Assembly: GCA_932294295.1 (NCBI GenBank)
Contig: OW028583.1
Span: forward strand, 2,619,501 to 2,683,500
From: Alitta virens
Taxonomy: Eukaryota > Annelida > Polychaeta > Phyllodocida > Nereididae
Length of the DNA stretch: 64,000 nucleotides
Reading direction: 5' to 3'
The notes below the pieces were generated by a model, which made no database searches, was not told the origin of the DNA, and worked only from the letters and a program-made list of their open reading frames with translations. Of this stretch, positions 12,183 to 25,200 are shown one piece after another; within the stretch, counting starts at the first letter, position 1; each line of letters starts with the position of its first letter. The position numbers were made by a program, and so were the translations under genes.

Positions 12183-12397
12183 TAGGCTGACTGGAATTTT
12201 TTTTTTTTTCGATTGACCCCGACTTCACAGGGCCCTGAATTACTTTTGGACAAAAAAATGTACATCTGACACTAAATTTTTTGCTTTTGAACCTTGATTC
12301 ATAGGGGGTGGGGGGGGGGGGGGGGATTTAACTCCCCAACCTACCGACCCAACTTTTTAAAGCAAAATAATCGGAAACTTTTTTTTTTCAGGCAGCT
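12183..12397 (-). mobile_element. GGCCGACTG-ended MITE, reverse copy
   Basis: The reverse complement of 22507-22730 matches it in order: TTTTTT CGATT GACCCCGACTT, a TTTTTTGCTTTT block, CCCCAACCTACCGACCCAAC, TTTTTTAAAGCAAAATAATC and a poly-T before the end. A poly-G tract has expanded inside it at 12305-12325. Confidence 0.7.
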
Positions 12398-14029
12398 CTA
12401 TAATGAAAACGACATCATCCTATTGTGCGTTATCTGCCTCAGCCAGTTCAACCTCACGTGGAGCGCGAGCCAATAATCTAATTAACTCTGTAGATATTCG
12501 GCCCAGCTGACCAGGCCTAAACCACCACATCACCCGGCTGACTATTTAGTTCATCTACAATGACGTCAATTTTATATCAGCAAATTTTGATAAAATATGA
12601 CCCACTTTATGGATATTATCATTTTATTCGTACAAAAAATTAAAGCAGTACATGTTTCAGCTTCAGATGACACCTCAGCACAGTGCAGCCATTTTAACAG
12701 AACATCAGTCCCATTTGTCGGCAAGATAAGAATAATTCTGTAGTTTGTACAATGTTATTCAGATTATATGTTCCATTTACAAATTATACAAAATATTTAC
12801 ACGGAGAACATTTTTAGATTCCTTTAATAAGACCACATCTTAATTTAATTTGTTTGCATTGTACACTAATCAAATGGTACAATACATAAATGTTTTTACA
12901 TAAATTTTGCGAACTGTAGGACAGTTGACATGAGCAACTCCATAACGGCAACACCTGGAAACGATTCTCACAATCAGTGCAATTACCTTAATTTTATAGC
13001 TATATATAGCTATAAATAAGATAAAAAGCTATCTTTACCGATTATCAGCATGTTCATATTCTTTTACCGCTAATTAATATGGTTACAGTGCTAAGAGCTG
13101 CTTGGAGCATCACCGTCTTCCACTACAGAGCATCGCATGGAAGCGGAAGCAGTGCTCGAACTGAGGACACAAATGTTCATACACTACTTATTGTTCACAC
13201 AGATCTACGTTTCACTGCTAAAAAGACCCTTAAACTTCCAAGTCCTACTTAAAAACTCATGGTCCGCTGGCCTTTTTTCAAACACCGAAAGGAAGTTGAT
13301 CCTGATATTAAAACTTTTTAAAACGAGAAATTTTTACGAGGATTATTTACAACACGAATGAAACATTGCTAATCACATAACTGTATGATTGCAGAGCTTT
13401 CACACGACACCAACTAAATAATTACCACAGAATGTCACATGACCATATGCGGCCGATCATGTGACCCTGCATTGTATCTGCTTGAATAAATAAGATTTGA
13501 TTAGCATACATATATATACACAGCTCTGAGCATCCTGAAATTATCATACTAACAAAACACTAAGTCTTATCACATTAAAGATCAAAGCAGTGCGGATAAA
13601 AATCTTTTATAAATTTGTTAACATTTGTCCTGAGATTAGAATTAAAATGTGTTGCATATATTGACATAACCTAGGGGCCTGTTCAGCTGCGCGTCATCTT
13701 AATAATATCAAAGATTGGTTATGTATCATTGATTAATACTGAGTTAAGTCACAGTCGAAAAAGCAGCAAAGAGAGAAATTAATTTCCATATCATATTAAT
13801 TTCCAAAAGTACCACAGTAAGATGAAATGATACTTGTAATAAAGATGATGATTCCAAAAAATGTAGAGCTTGGTCAACAAGGTCAAAAAGGTCAACAGCA
13901 TAATTGTGAAAATATACAACATATCGGTAATATTTATACAAAATTAGTATCTGCATTAGTCAGTGCATAAAATACAAAATACAATCACAGATCTTTTTCA
14001 CATAAATGTTTGACCTGACCGGGAGTCAC
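12398..14029. other. NPC1/UQCC1 convergent intergenic stretch
   Basis: No gene recognised. An alternative minus-strand AATAAA at 12623-12628 would extend the NPC1 3' UTR to about 2.2 kb, so part of this stretch may be transcribed. Confidence 0.4.
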
Positions 14030-14035
14030 TTTATT
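14030..14035 (-). terminator. candidate poly(A) signal of NPC1
   Basis: On the minus strand this reads AATAAA, about 840 nt after the NPC1 stop. A second candidate lies at 12623-12628. Confidence 0.5.
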
Positions 14036-14121
14036 CATAGAGCGACGTGTTCCAGCGAGTGCTCAATTCCGACAGCATTCTGCTTAAAGGAATCGAATGC
14101 GATTTGAGACTAATGTTTCAC

Positions 14122-14820
14122 AAATTCACTGGTTACCCATTGGAAGTTTCAAGAAGTTGTCGCTGCTAGTTTTTTTCTGATTCTTATCGCAATATGTTTC
14201 TCAATAGAAACCAGCAAACCAGATTCACTGGTTATTCTTTGGAAGCTTTTAAAAGTTGAAGCAAACATTTACGTCTGATTCTTATCGCAAGCTAGGCGTT
14301 TCTCCATAGAATCCTGTAAACCGGATTCACTGGTCATCCATTGGAAGTTTTTATTTTTACGTCTGATTCTTATGGCATGTCAGCCGTTCCCCCGTAGAAT
14401 CCAGTAAATCCGGCATAAGTCGAGTATTACCATAGCAACCATTAACTAACTGATCCCTGAAGTGTCACATGCACTGTCCGTAATAAACTTCACAACATAT
14501 TCATGAAAAACAAGGTTGTGTGCAGACCATCGGGAATTGACGTCTGATTCTTATCGCAAGCTAGGCGTTTCTCCATAGAATCCTGTAAACCGGATTCACT
14601 GGTCATCCATTGGAAGTTTTTAAAAGTTGAATTTTTTACGTCTGATTCTTATGGCATGTCAGCCGTTCCCCCGTAGAATCCAGTAAATCCGGCATAAGTC
14701 GAGTATTACCATAGCAACCATTAACTAACTGATCCCTGAAGTGTCACATGCACTGTCCGTAATAAACTTCACAACATATTCATGAAAAACAAGGTTGTGT
14801 GCAGACCATCGGGAATTGAC
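14122..14820. repeat. tandem duplication (269-279 bp) plus ~100-bp subrepeats in NPC1 3' UTR
   Basis: The block from ACGTCTGATTCTTATCGCAA (14271) to GCAGACCATCGGGAATTGAC (ending about 14541) is repeated from 14540 to 14820. The only clear differences are around the GGAAGTTTTT stretch, where copy 2 has about 10 extra bases. A shorter subunit, ATTCACTGGTYAY...GGAAG, also recurs near 14125, 14223, 14326 and 14594. The block lies between the NPC1 stop codon (14874) and its nearest poly(A) signal, so it should be in the 3' UTR. Confidence 0.85.
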
Positions 14821-14873
14821 GAAAAGTTTTGTCTAACAGCTCATTCAATATATTCCTAGTATCTTTGCACAGA

Positions 14874-17800
14874 TCAGCTGTCAGCTCCCCCCAACCTCCG
14901 AGTTATGACAAACGGTCTGTCCAAGTTTGGTTGTTGCTCAGTCTGAATGATCGGTTGCGTGTCATCATCACCTGGCTCCTCTTCCGTATCCTCTCTGAAC
15001 ATCAAACGACCTTGTCTCTGCTGTTCTCGTATCTTTGCTTTGTTGACTGATGGTCCTGAGAATGGATAGAAAGTATTGGGTATTACATTAACATGCATAC
15101 AATAATATTTAGGTCAGGGATGGCAGATTTAATCAAGTGATTTAAATCATGTTTTTTTTTTTTTTAATTTAACCAGTTTTTTCAGTTGAAAACTAGATTT
15201 TTTACGAATCAAAACATGATTTATTTGAATACAACTTGATTTTTATTTAGTTGATTTTTTTTCAAAAACTTAAATTTTGAAATAAATCGAAGTTCTGTTC
15301 ATTTTTAGAGCACAGTTCAGTAAGTTTAAGAAGGAATGCCGGAAAATTTATCACACTTGGCTCATGTTAGACAGTACTTGAGCCCTAATTGCACCATTAA
15401 AAAAAAAATCAAATACAATTTTTATTATTTTTTAAACTGATTTAAATAAAAAGAGAGGGAGGGTATTTTATAAATATTTCGTAATGTAGGAAAATGTTCA
15501 GACCCCTCCCCCACCCATTTTTTCCTTCATTAAGATATTAAGAAAATACTGGTCAACCACCCCCTTCCCTCTTTTTCTCTTTTGGAGAACCATCCCGCTT
15601 TTTCAAAAAATTTCTGGTCCCCTTCTTAAATGGAACAGCCCTCATCTGCTTCGGTGGCGCTTATCACTGGTCATACTTCTCCCCCGATTATAACAATAAG
15701 CCGCTAAAACATTATTATTCCTTTGATTACTCACCTATATAACTTAAAAACACAGGCAGGAATATGAGTCCGTGGGTGGCTCCAATGAGTACGATGCCCA
15801 GGTACATTCGGAAATAGAAGACTTGGAAGAGTTGAGATTTGGAGAACGCTAGGACCACAATTCCTATTAACTTAGTCAGCGTAATGCCACTGAAAACCTG
15901 AAATGAAGTGAATGAACATTTACAGAAAGTATACGCAATACATGGCCTTGAGGTGGCTTTTGATACAGTGGTGCTCAAACGTTTACATACACCTCAGTCT
16001 TTTGGCATTGCATTCAGCAAGAAAATGGTCATATTATTTAAACCAAGCTTCCAGGGCACATTTTGAGTTACGGAGTATGTCTGATGCGAGCAATAGCCAA
16101 TCTGCTTGACCGTATTTCCATTTAAATAAGCAGAGTTCCAGCCAGGATTTCAATTGGGTGGCGCAGAAGAATATTAGGGCACCTAAATAGACTCATATTG
16201 GGCGCCCAGCTAGTTGAAGAGCAAAAAAAATTATAATAAATTCAGGCATGACGCCAGGGGGCGTCCAGGCATGGTGCGTCGCCATGCTCAAATGGGCTAG
16301 CTTATACACTGATAAGGCCCACAAAAGTGTCAAAAGTTTACACCCCCCCCCCCCCCCCCCCACCCACACACACAATGCTATTCCCAAGGAAGATGGGTTT
16401 TGACACTTTAATGATTCTTATATACAAATGATGTAAATTGAATTGCAACTGGACAACTTGGCCGTCTCTAGCATCAAACATAACATAAAAATTTTCCTGT
16501 AAAAGCCTCTCATACTGAGAAATATTTGATGAAAGTCAGATAATGAAATAAATCTTTTTAAAATTGACGTAACTTACAGAGCTTCCCATATGTACCAGTG
16601 CTTCTTTCGCCCTCTCCACTCTTGTTGGTACCGTACTTACAGCGAATGCTCTGGCGATATGCGAACAGAACTCCACAGAAATGCCAACCGTCTGAAAGGG
16701 AACAATAAGAATCTTACTAAATATTCTCGTTATTTTGATGAAGTCCTAAGAAAACATGCCAAGCCGTGTAAAAATGCCGTTAGTTCTCAGCTAAGTAATT
16801 TCACGAAAATGTTAAGATTTTAGGAACTACAGCGGAAATTAATGAAGGAAAAAAGATCTGTGGCCAGAGGACAATTAACATAGTTCTCCACTAATAATAA
16901 AGTAGTGTATTTTCATAGAAACAGCAGCCGCAATTTTTTCCCCGTTAAATAACATTAAATTACATTTGTATAATATTATTTCTCTCGTCTTCCTGAAGCA
17001 AGTTTACCTTTCTGCCTCGCTCCGGGCAGCCTTGCTAGCTTTCACGCCATGACCCTCTCACGGTAAATAGGCGCATGACTAAGTAGGTCAGCCAATGCAA
17101 GTGACACACCAGCGTTTCAAAACACTCAACGGTCACTGCAGGCCACGTTGCCACGTTATAAATAGACCCATTCCGTAATCATTACCGCTGATTCGGGGCT
17201 CCACAGATCTTCGCGACCAATCAGATGAGTATGAATAATGAATAAACCTGGGAATTAAGTCCATTTCTAGCAAGGCCACATAGTGTTTCTACGCGAAGAT
17301 GGCGGGCTTGCTTTAGGAAGATGCTAATTTCTCATCCTAGAAGCTAAAAATCAAATAAGTGTCGCTGAAATAATCAACATTATACTCACTATGACGAGAT
17401 TGACCAAGGACAACGCATTGAGGTTTATGCTCCATAAATACATCATTCCAAACATATTGCATAGAATCATTCCAATCACGAGGATTATCACAATGGCCGA
17501 CCACAGGTCGCATCCAAGGAGAATGAAGGTCATAAAGAAAATGGCCGCCATGCTCACGCCAAGGTTGAAGATGGTGTCTTGAACTATCGTCAGGTATTGT
17601 TCGTAGAACACGTAGAAGACACTGAAATAAATATTAATACATTTACAACGTTTGTCATATTCACCAAAAATACCGATTGTAATTGCACTGACAAGAATTA
17701 TTACAAAATACTTCTTTTTGTAATTTAGTAACTATGAATAATCATATTTAAGCAGAGACCGCAGTTATTTTCTTTACTTGTAACTAATGAATTTTTCACT

Positions 17801-18329
17801 TAAAGTAACAAACTTCTACTTGACAGAGGTAAAAATTAAGAAATTTTTTCATCTTTAAAAAGGATAATATATTAGAAAATTCTTCGGCTGTCATATTCAT
17901 AATTTATTCACAACAAACAAAAGGCCATTAGTCACAAACGGCAAAATTTATCAATATTCCATGGTTATCATTCAACACAAATTGACTTTTTTTCTGTCAC
18001 TTTTTAAGTGTTAAATACGGTCACACCAACCTATAGGCAAAAACCCTTTCCTTGGGGCGAGTGTTAGTTATGTTTGTGAAGACAGGGTCGGTGGTATTGC
18101 TTTCCGGCCAATGATTCATCTCGTAAGTAAGACTGTCAGACAGCTTCCTCGCATAACGGAGAGCTTCGATATAATCCGACGAATCTTGCAGGATGGTGTG
18201 GTAAGTCATGAAATACGTTGCTGCAAGATAAATTTATCCTTCATTAGGGAAACGATAAATAGAGGATGTCAACATTCAATTTGTGTCTATGCTGAGACAA
18301 GTAAAAGATCCCACCCATGGGGTGTGTGT

Positions 18330-18385
<56 letters not shown>

Positions 18386-21300
18386 GGCTTTACGTCCTGT
18401 ATTTCTGCACCTGATGGGCTCATTAGAACAGGCAGGGACCATGGCAATGAGATGAGGGATGAAACAATTGTATTATTAGGCCACGCTCAAAAAAAAAAAG
18501 GTCTTCACTTTCTAAAAAGGGATAATTACAAGGCAATTTAGGGCCCTCTCTGCCCCCCCCCCCCCTTCCCCCAATGGCTCGGACCGGCCCTGCTGGTCAG
18601 AGCGGGTCACCCTAACCAAAAAACAAAATGTCATTCTCGCATACTCACCTCCGATATCCGTTTTATTATGCAAGAGCTCTACACCAGATCCATAAGCAGC
18701 ATGACCTCTGTGAAAAATGAATATTATATTCTATGTAAGTTCATCAAATAACACACACAGCATTCCTGAAGTTGTGATATGAAATACACATTTTGCTTTA
18801 AAGTTGCACTGTCTGTCAAAATTGCAAGTTGCTAAGATTTAATCAAATAGTTTGAAATTGCCTTAATAAATCAAGACACATTAAATTTGCATTAGCTAGT
18901 CAGTCTATCAGGCATTAATCACAAAAAATACATCAGAAATTGAAAGAAATCCAGACCAAAACATTGGAAATCCAATGGAAATGGCATCATCACCCAATGT
19001 TCAGCGTTGTGACGTCATCACTAGGTTTGTTTACATATTGTATTTTTGATGGCATGAAAAACTGTTTATATTATTTATTGTACCTTAAAGTTAAATTGCT
19101 GTGCACAAATGAGCATGTAATGGTAAGAAATATCATGATACAAGAAGGTAGTATTGTTTATAAAATTCTTTTGATATGCTAAATCTAGAGACATTGAAAC
19201 TTTAATTATTAATTCTGAAACATCCGCATCAAAGCTTTTAGTGTATAATTACCCTTTGGCGCACGTCGTTCCAGGATTGTCCGTCAAAAACCACGGCAAG
19301 AACTTCATGAAGTCTTCCGAAACAGGGCGGCCATTTTCTATGCTTACGTTACATCGTTCACATAATGTATCATTGTCGCTTACTGGAAAGGAAAATTCAG
19401 AACGTGAAGAGATCATGAAACTTCCTGAGGTTGGACATTTGATTCTATAATGCCGTCACATTTTTTGCCAAAGAGAGGAGAATTGCGCTTCACTTTTATA
19501 AACACTTTGTTGGCAATATTATGAAAGTTCCATTCACGCCTAGAGTCTAGACCATCTCAAAACCAAAGCCACTGCAGTTTTTCATAACACGGTCACAATA
19601 AGTCCTATGTAATCGCAACATCTTACAAAATGACTTGATAAACTCCACAGCTCTGTGGTTATGGACGATTCTCGATTAATCAGATCGTAAAATTTATCTG
19701 GAAAATTCTATTCTTGATTAGCGAATGTCACCTTGAGAATTTTTCCGTGCAAAGTTTCTGGGATTGCAGCGTTATATTTATTGCCCACTTTGCCCCCAAA
19801 TTCTGAGATTTTCACTTTTCAAAAAAAGATTTCATTGAACAATCGATTAGTAATCAATGATCAGTTGTCCGGAGTTTCGATTAGTCTATTGTAAAATTTG
19901 GAATCGACTCCTAGCTCTAATAATTAAACTCACCAGTAGAAGGACAAAATGAGCCGTTATTTTTAAACTGTCGACAGCAAGGCGGATTTCCTCCGATCGT
20001 GATCCAGTCGAAGTAATCATCAAGCCATGATGACGCAGGGTGGGCAATTCTTGAACTACAAGAGAACAAATCATTGATGACATTAAAGCTCCACTGTATG
20101 TCAAAATTACCATTTTCTAAAATTTCTCAAATGATTGAAAATCACCGTAGTTGATCAAGTCACACTAAATATGTTTAAGCTAAGGAATCTACACGGCATT
20201 AATTACAACAACAAAAAAGATACATTGAAAGAAATCAAGACCAAAACATTGGAAATACAATGATAATGGCATCATCACCCATCGTTTAGTATTGTGACGC
20301 CATCTCTTGGGTTTGTTGACATATTGCATTTTTGATGGCATGAAAATTAAATACTAGGTGAAGTTTATTTATTTTATCAATGGTAGGTAATCAGTATTAA
20401 GAAGACAATGAAGTGAATGCAATAGATTTTGGCCACTGTCATGAATGAACGTAGACAGTTGATCAAATATTTTCCTTCATGTTTCCGAAGACCAGTTGCC
20501 ATGAGACTGTAATCGTGAAATCAGCAGAATATGTCTGTTACGTAACTGAATACTCCATAACCCACAAACATTTTACACGTACACATTTACATTTTAATTC
20601 TTCTTTGAACAATATCTAGCGTAGTTCACGAAACTTTGTTCATGAAAAGAAACACCCGAGGATTAATACATTAATTGCACACCCGTTAGGTTGTTGAGCA
20701 GCTTTGAACAGCCGTCCTTGAAGAGAATATTCCGGACACCCGTGTCCACCACACACTTTGTTCTGGCCTTCTTCTGATGTGTAATTATGCGGAGATTCGA
20801 CCACGAAGTAAACGGGGCTGCCAACGCTGAGGAATTTGCTCATGTTGTGGAAGTAGGTCAACACATAAGAATCCTGTCAAAGAAAATTAAAGGGAAATAA
20901 AAATAAAAGTACTTTATTACATGGACACTTCCATAAATCTCATCTGTGAAATGTAGTCAGTTTGGTTGAATGCTCTATGATGCAAATATGTCTTATGGTG
21001 GCGTCGGTCCATAACCAATAAAAATGTTAAGTTAACTCCCGACTATGAGGGATATAAATATTACCAAATGTTAGTTAACTCCCGACTATGAGGGATATAA
21101 ATATTACCAAATGTTAGTTAACTCCCGACTATGAGGGATATAAATATTACCAAATGTTAGTTAACTCCCGACTATGAGGGATATAAATATTAAGCATTTT
21201 CTTACCCTAGGCATAGCTAAGCTTTGATCCAGGCCTAGCTGTACCAGACCCATCAAGCCGACACAAATGCAAGTCCACCAAACAAACAGAAGCATCTGAA

Positions 21301-22191
21301 AAAGCAATTCATCATTACAAATTATCCTTTTTTATATATCTCCGCAACTGTTTAAAACAACAACCGAAAAAGCCATTTTATTGAACTTAGATTATTTCAC
21401 GTTAATGTCAGTCACTTTAACGAGATGTGCTAGCTATGTTCAAAAATTGTTAGCCCATTGGTTGGGTAGCACAAGTTTTAATCTTTACATTATATTGCCT
21501 CGCAGAAAAGTGGTTACACTGACAAACAATGCAAAATTTTTTCAGTCTTTCAAAGTGCTTCTGCCATGTCATATTAATTGTTATTGTTAGTGGTTTCAGT
21601 GAAAGACCATTGAGTATCACCAGCCAATCTTGACTGTTTATAAAACATAGTAATCAACATTTTAGAATAATTCCTTTGTTGGTCAAAACTCTCGACTGGT
21701 TGAGCAAATTGAATGGCTTTTGGACAGTTGTTTCACAGCACACAGTTTGAAACAAAGCAATGATATACGTCACATGAGCACTTCATTTAGTTATCTTCAG
21801 TGCTTGCCCAACTCACTGTGTAACCACTAGGCACTCTAAGACGAATACCAACATCCACAACTAAGTGCTAGGCACTTGAAGATGAAAATTAACATCCACA
21901 ACAAAACAAAAAGGACCACTCACAACAACTGGTCGGACCCATCGGCAGAGTAAGAATTTGGAGTAATACTCCTTGACACACATGTACAACAGACTCCGTG
22001 ATTCTGGCTTTTCTTCCTCGCTGTCTTCGATGTCCGGTTGCTGGGAATCTTTTATGCAGCACAAGCCGTCCAGTCTGTTGCTCTGAAAAGAAATAATCAT
22101 AAAGAATTCAGATAAAACCATTCGGGTAGATGGGTACTAGTGGCATGTGTAATTCGTATGCATGTAATTTAGTAATTTAGTATAAGACTAA

Positions 22192-22284
<93 letters not shown>

Positions 22285-25200
22285 CAGATAGATAGACAGA
22301 TAGATAGATAGATAGATAGATAGACAGATAGATTGATAGACAGACAGATAGATATATAGATATATAGATAGATAGTATCAGCTCAGTGCAGCCCATAAGG
22401 ACGTCAATAATTAATTAACATAAAAACAGATTTCACTGAATGACATTGCATTTCTATTAGCTTAATCAATTTGATCACTGATCAAAAATAATCTAACCAA
22501 TGACTAGGCCGACAGAAAAAAAGTTAGTTTCAGATTATTTTGTTCAAAAAAGTTGGGTCAGTAGGTCGGGGAATTTGTATTACTTTTTTCCCCTCAGATT
22601 CAGGGTTTAAAAGCAAAAAATTGTGTCCATTTTTTAACAGATGCCTTAATAAAAAATCAGGTCAGCCTTTAGGAAGTCAGGGTCAGTCAAAAATCGGGTA
22701 ACAAACGTTTTTTTTCAGTCGGCCTTATAATACCATTATCATACAAGACAATGAAACTCCAAACAATCATATTAAAAAACATATATATTATAATACATAC
22801 CTGTTGGCGTTTGGCATCTAGAGCGAGGAGACTGACGAAGCAAGATATTTGTAGAATGAAGTCGAATAAAACGGCCATAGCTGCGTACAAGGAGAAGACT
22901 TTAACGGCTGGCATCGAAGTCAACGCACCTAAAGAAAGAGAAATTTACAACAGTTAAAGTTTCACCAGACTATGGCTAAGTAGTTATCACATTAAAGGTA
23001 AATTGTTTCACAATGACTTGGGAGATATACTCCTGTGACTAATGGTTCCATTTCTAACTGCGAATGCTGAGAGCACAACATTTGCGAGATATTGCAATAT
23101 CGAAAGTGGAATACTTATATCGATATCAAATGCAAAATTGATATCAACGACAACCCTTACTGACATAAGGTCTCACAATCGTATATTAGTCAAAAGCAAA
23201 GGACACAAACCTAAGAAAAACGCCAGTGACTCAGACAGACTCGTCAGCAACATGCTTGGACCAACTTTGCCGATGACCTCTCCGACCAATAATTCGATAT
23301 TCTTTCCTTCTAGGTCTCCTTTCCTCTAAAATAGAAAACAAAAAAACTGATTCATCAGACCTTCTTCTAACACCAGTGAAGTGAGAATTTCTGAATTATA
23401 GTAACAATTATCCTTTTCCTACAGTTTCAATGGCAATGAGTTCATTTAAATGAACAGAAGTATTATCAAGAAATAACAGTAAACAGGATTGGCTAATTGA
23501 AGCTACTTGTGACACAATGCAAGTATAAGCACTTGCATTTTGATATTTGGTAAAAGGGTCATACATCTTCTGATGTCGCCTGCCTCTACAATATATCAAT
23601 ACGTTTCTTTTTTTTCTGAAATATCTGTATTTTATGCTAAATGCATGTGGTCTAATAAAGTGAATTGAATTTAATTAATATGGAACAGCATCAGATTGTA
23701 GATAGTCTTGAAGTTACCACAACAAACCAAATGTTTATTCGCTCAAAACTGTACATATCTTGTGTACATATATATATATATATACACACTCCACTGGCGG
23801 ATCCAGGGGGGAGGGGGATATCTCCCCCCAGTACCAGTCTTAATGTCTACACGTGGCCTATGAAATGACTGACAGGGACCTCTTTCAGTTATGATTTGCC
23901 CCCCCCCCCCCCATAGAATTAGGGCCGGATCCGCCAGTGATATACTCAATGGATGGCGTTTTTTTACTTGCCTCGCCATGGAAACCATGCATAGGCACTC
24001 GAACACTATGAGCGACATAATTTGTGTATATTCAGGTTAAATCTATAGAACATCTTCAATGTAATGAATTTTAAGTATACCTGGAATGCCTGAACCATAA
24101 TGAAGATGTTATCCACCCCCACGGCAAGGACCAAAAAGGGCACGACCTCTATGATGATCAAGGTCGCGGGGATCTTGAGGTAACTGTAAATCCCAATAGA
24201 GGAAAAGACAGATAGCATCACTATGACGACCCCAGCAAGGCCAAGAGTAATCTTGGATTCCAACTGAAAACACAAATAGCACGAAAATTAAAAAATTTGG
24301 AAATCTATTCTTAGTTTCAACTTGTCAAATTTCTCACTGATTCTGTGTTGAGTCATACATAACCGTTATCATGCCATAACATAATACAGTAAACCTGGCC
24401 TAAGTTGAATTTTGTACAACTCGAACCAAACTTGACAGAACATTTAAATTGGAAAAAGTGCAGTATAGCGGACCCAGATTTATGACCATATTTAGCGAGC
24501 CTCGTTGCTGTGCATATGATGTCAAATGCTTGGATTCAACAAATGACGTTCAAAACAAACAGCGGCGGTTTTCTTTTTTAACAATGTTAATTTTTCTTTT
24601 TCTTTCTACCCTTCACAAATGTTATTCTTCTTGCACTACAATGCACTAGGTCTTCAAAACTTGGTCAATGTTGGTAAAATATAATGATATATTTAATAAT
24701 CTATGGACCCCAAATATGGGCATATATTTGGGTCCGCTTGACTGCATTAAACCCTTTAAATTGTTTCTTATGCCATGACGTATACATTTTTAATTTAGTT
24801 CTTTTCTTTCTACCTTTATTTCTATATTTCTTTCTTTCTTTCAATTTTTTTTAAGGCAATGTCGCAAGTTTCTGCCTGTTGATTTAACCTGATCTCCATT
24901 CCTGTTACTTTTATTATTATACGAATGAACAAGAAAAGTTGTACTTACAAAAATGTTCCTCACACAAGAATACTGGCCAAGCATTACGGAAACGTAGGCA
25001 AACATAAGAAGATAACTGATCAGGATCGTCACGATATCGCTCCGAGATTCTCGGTTGAGTTCATCTTGGATTGACCGCTGAAATTCAAGAGATCAGAAAT
25101 TAGATTTCTCACTTCTGTGTTTTGAATGCTAATTACCAATTTCCCGCCGGCAAAGATCACCGTGGAGCTGGCACAGCGACTTTTGCCCTGAATGGCCTTA

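Noticed and set aside
15964..16060. TACAGTGGTGCTCAAACGTT resembling a Tc1 transposon end
   Set aside because: Only one end was seen, without an inverted partner or transposase, so it is not listed as an element.
18111..18455. 114-codon plus-strand frame over NPC1 exon 22 and a GT repeat
   Set aside because: Antisense shadow of NPC1 exon 22 plus a dinucleotide microsatellite.
22169..22396. Open frame of SIYLSIYL repeats
   Set aside because: Translation of a (GATA)n microsatellite.
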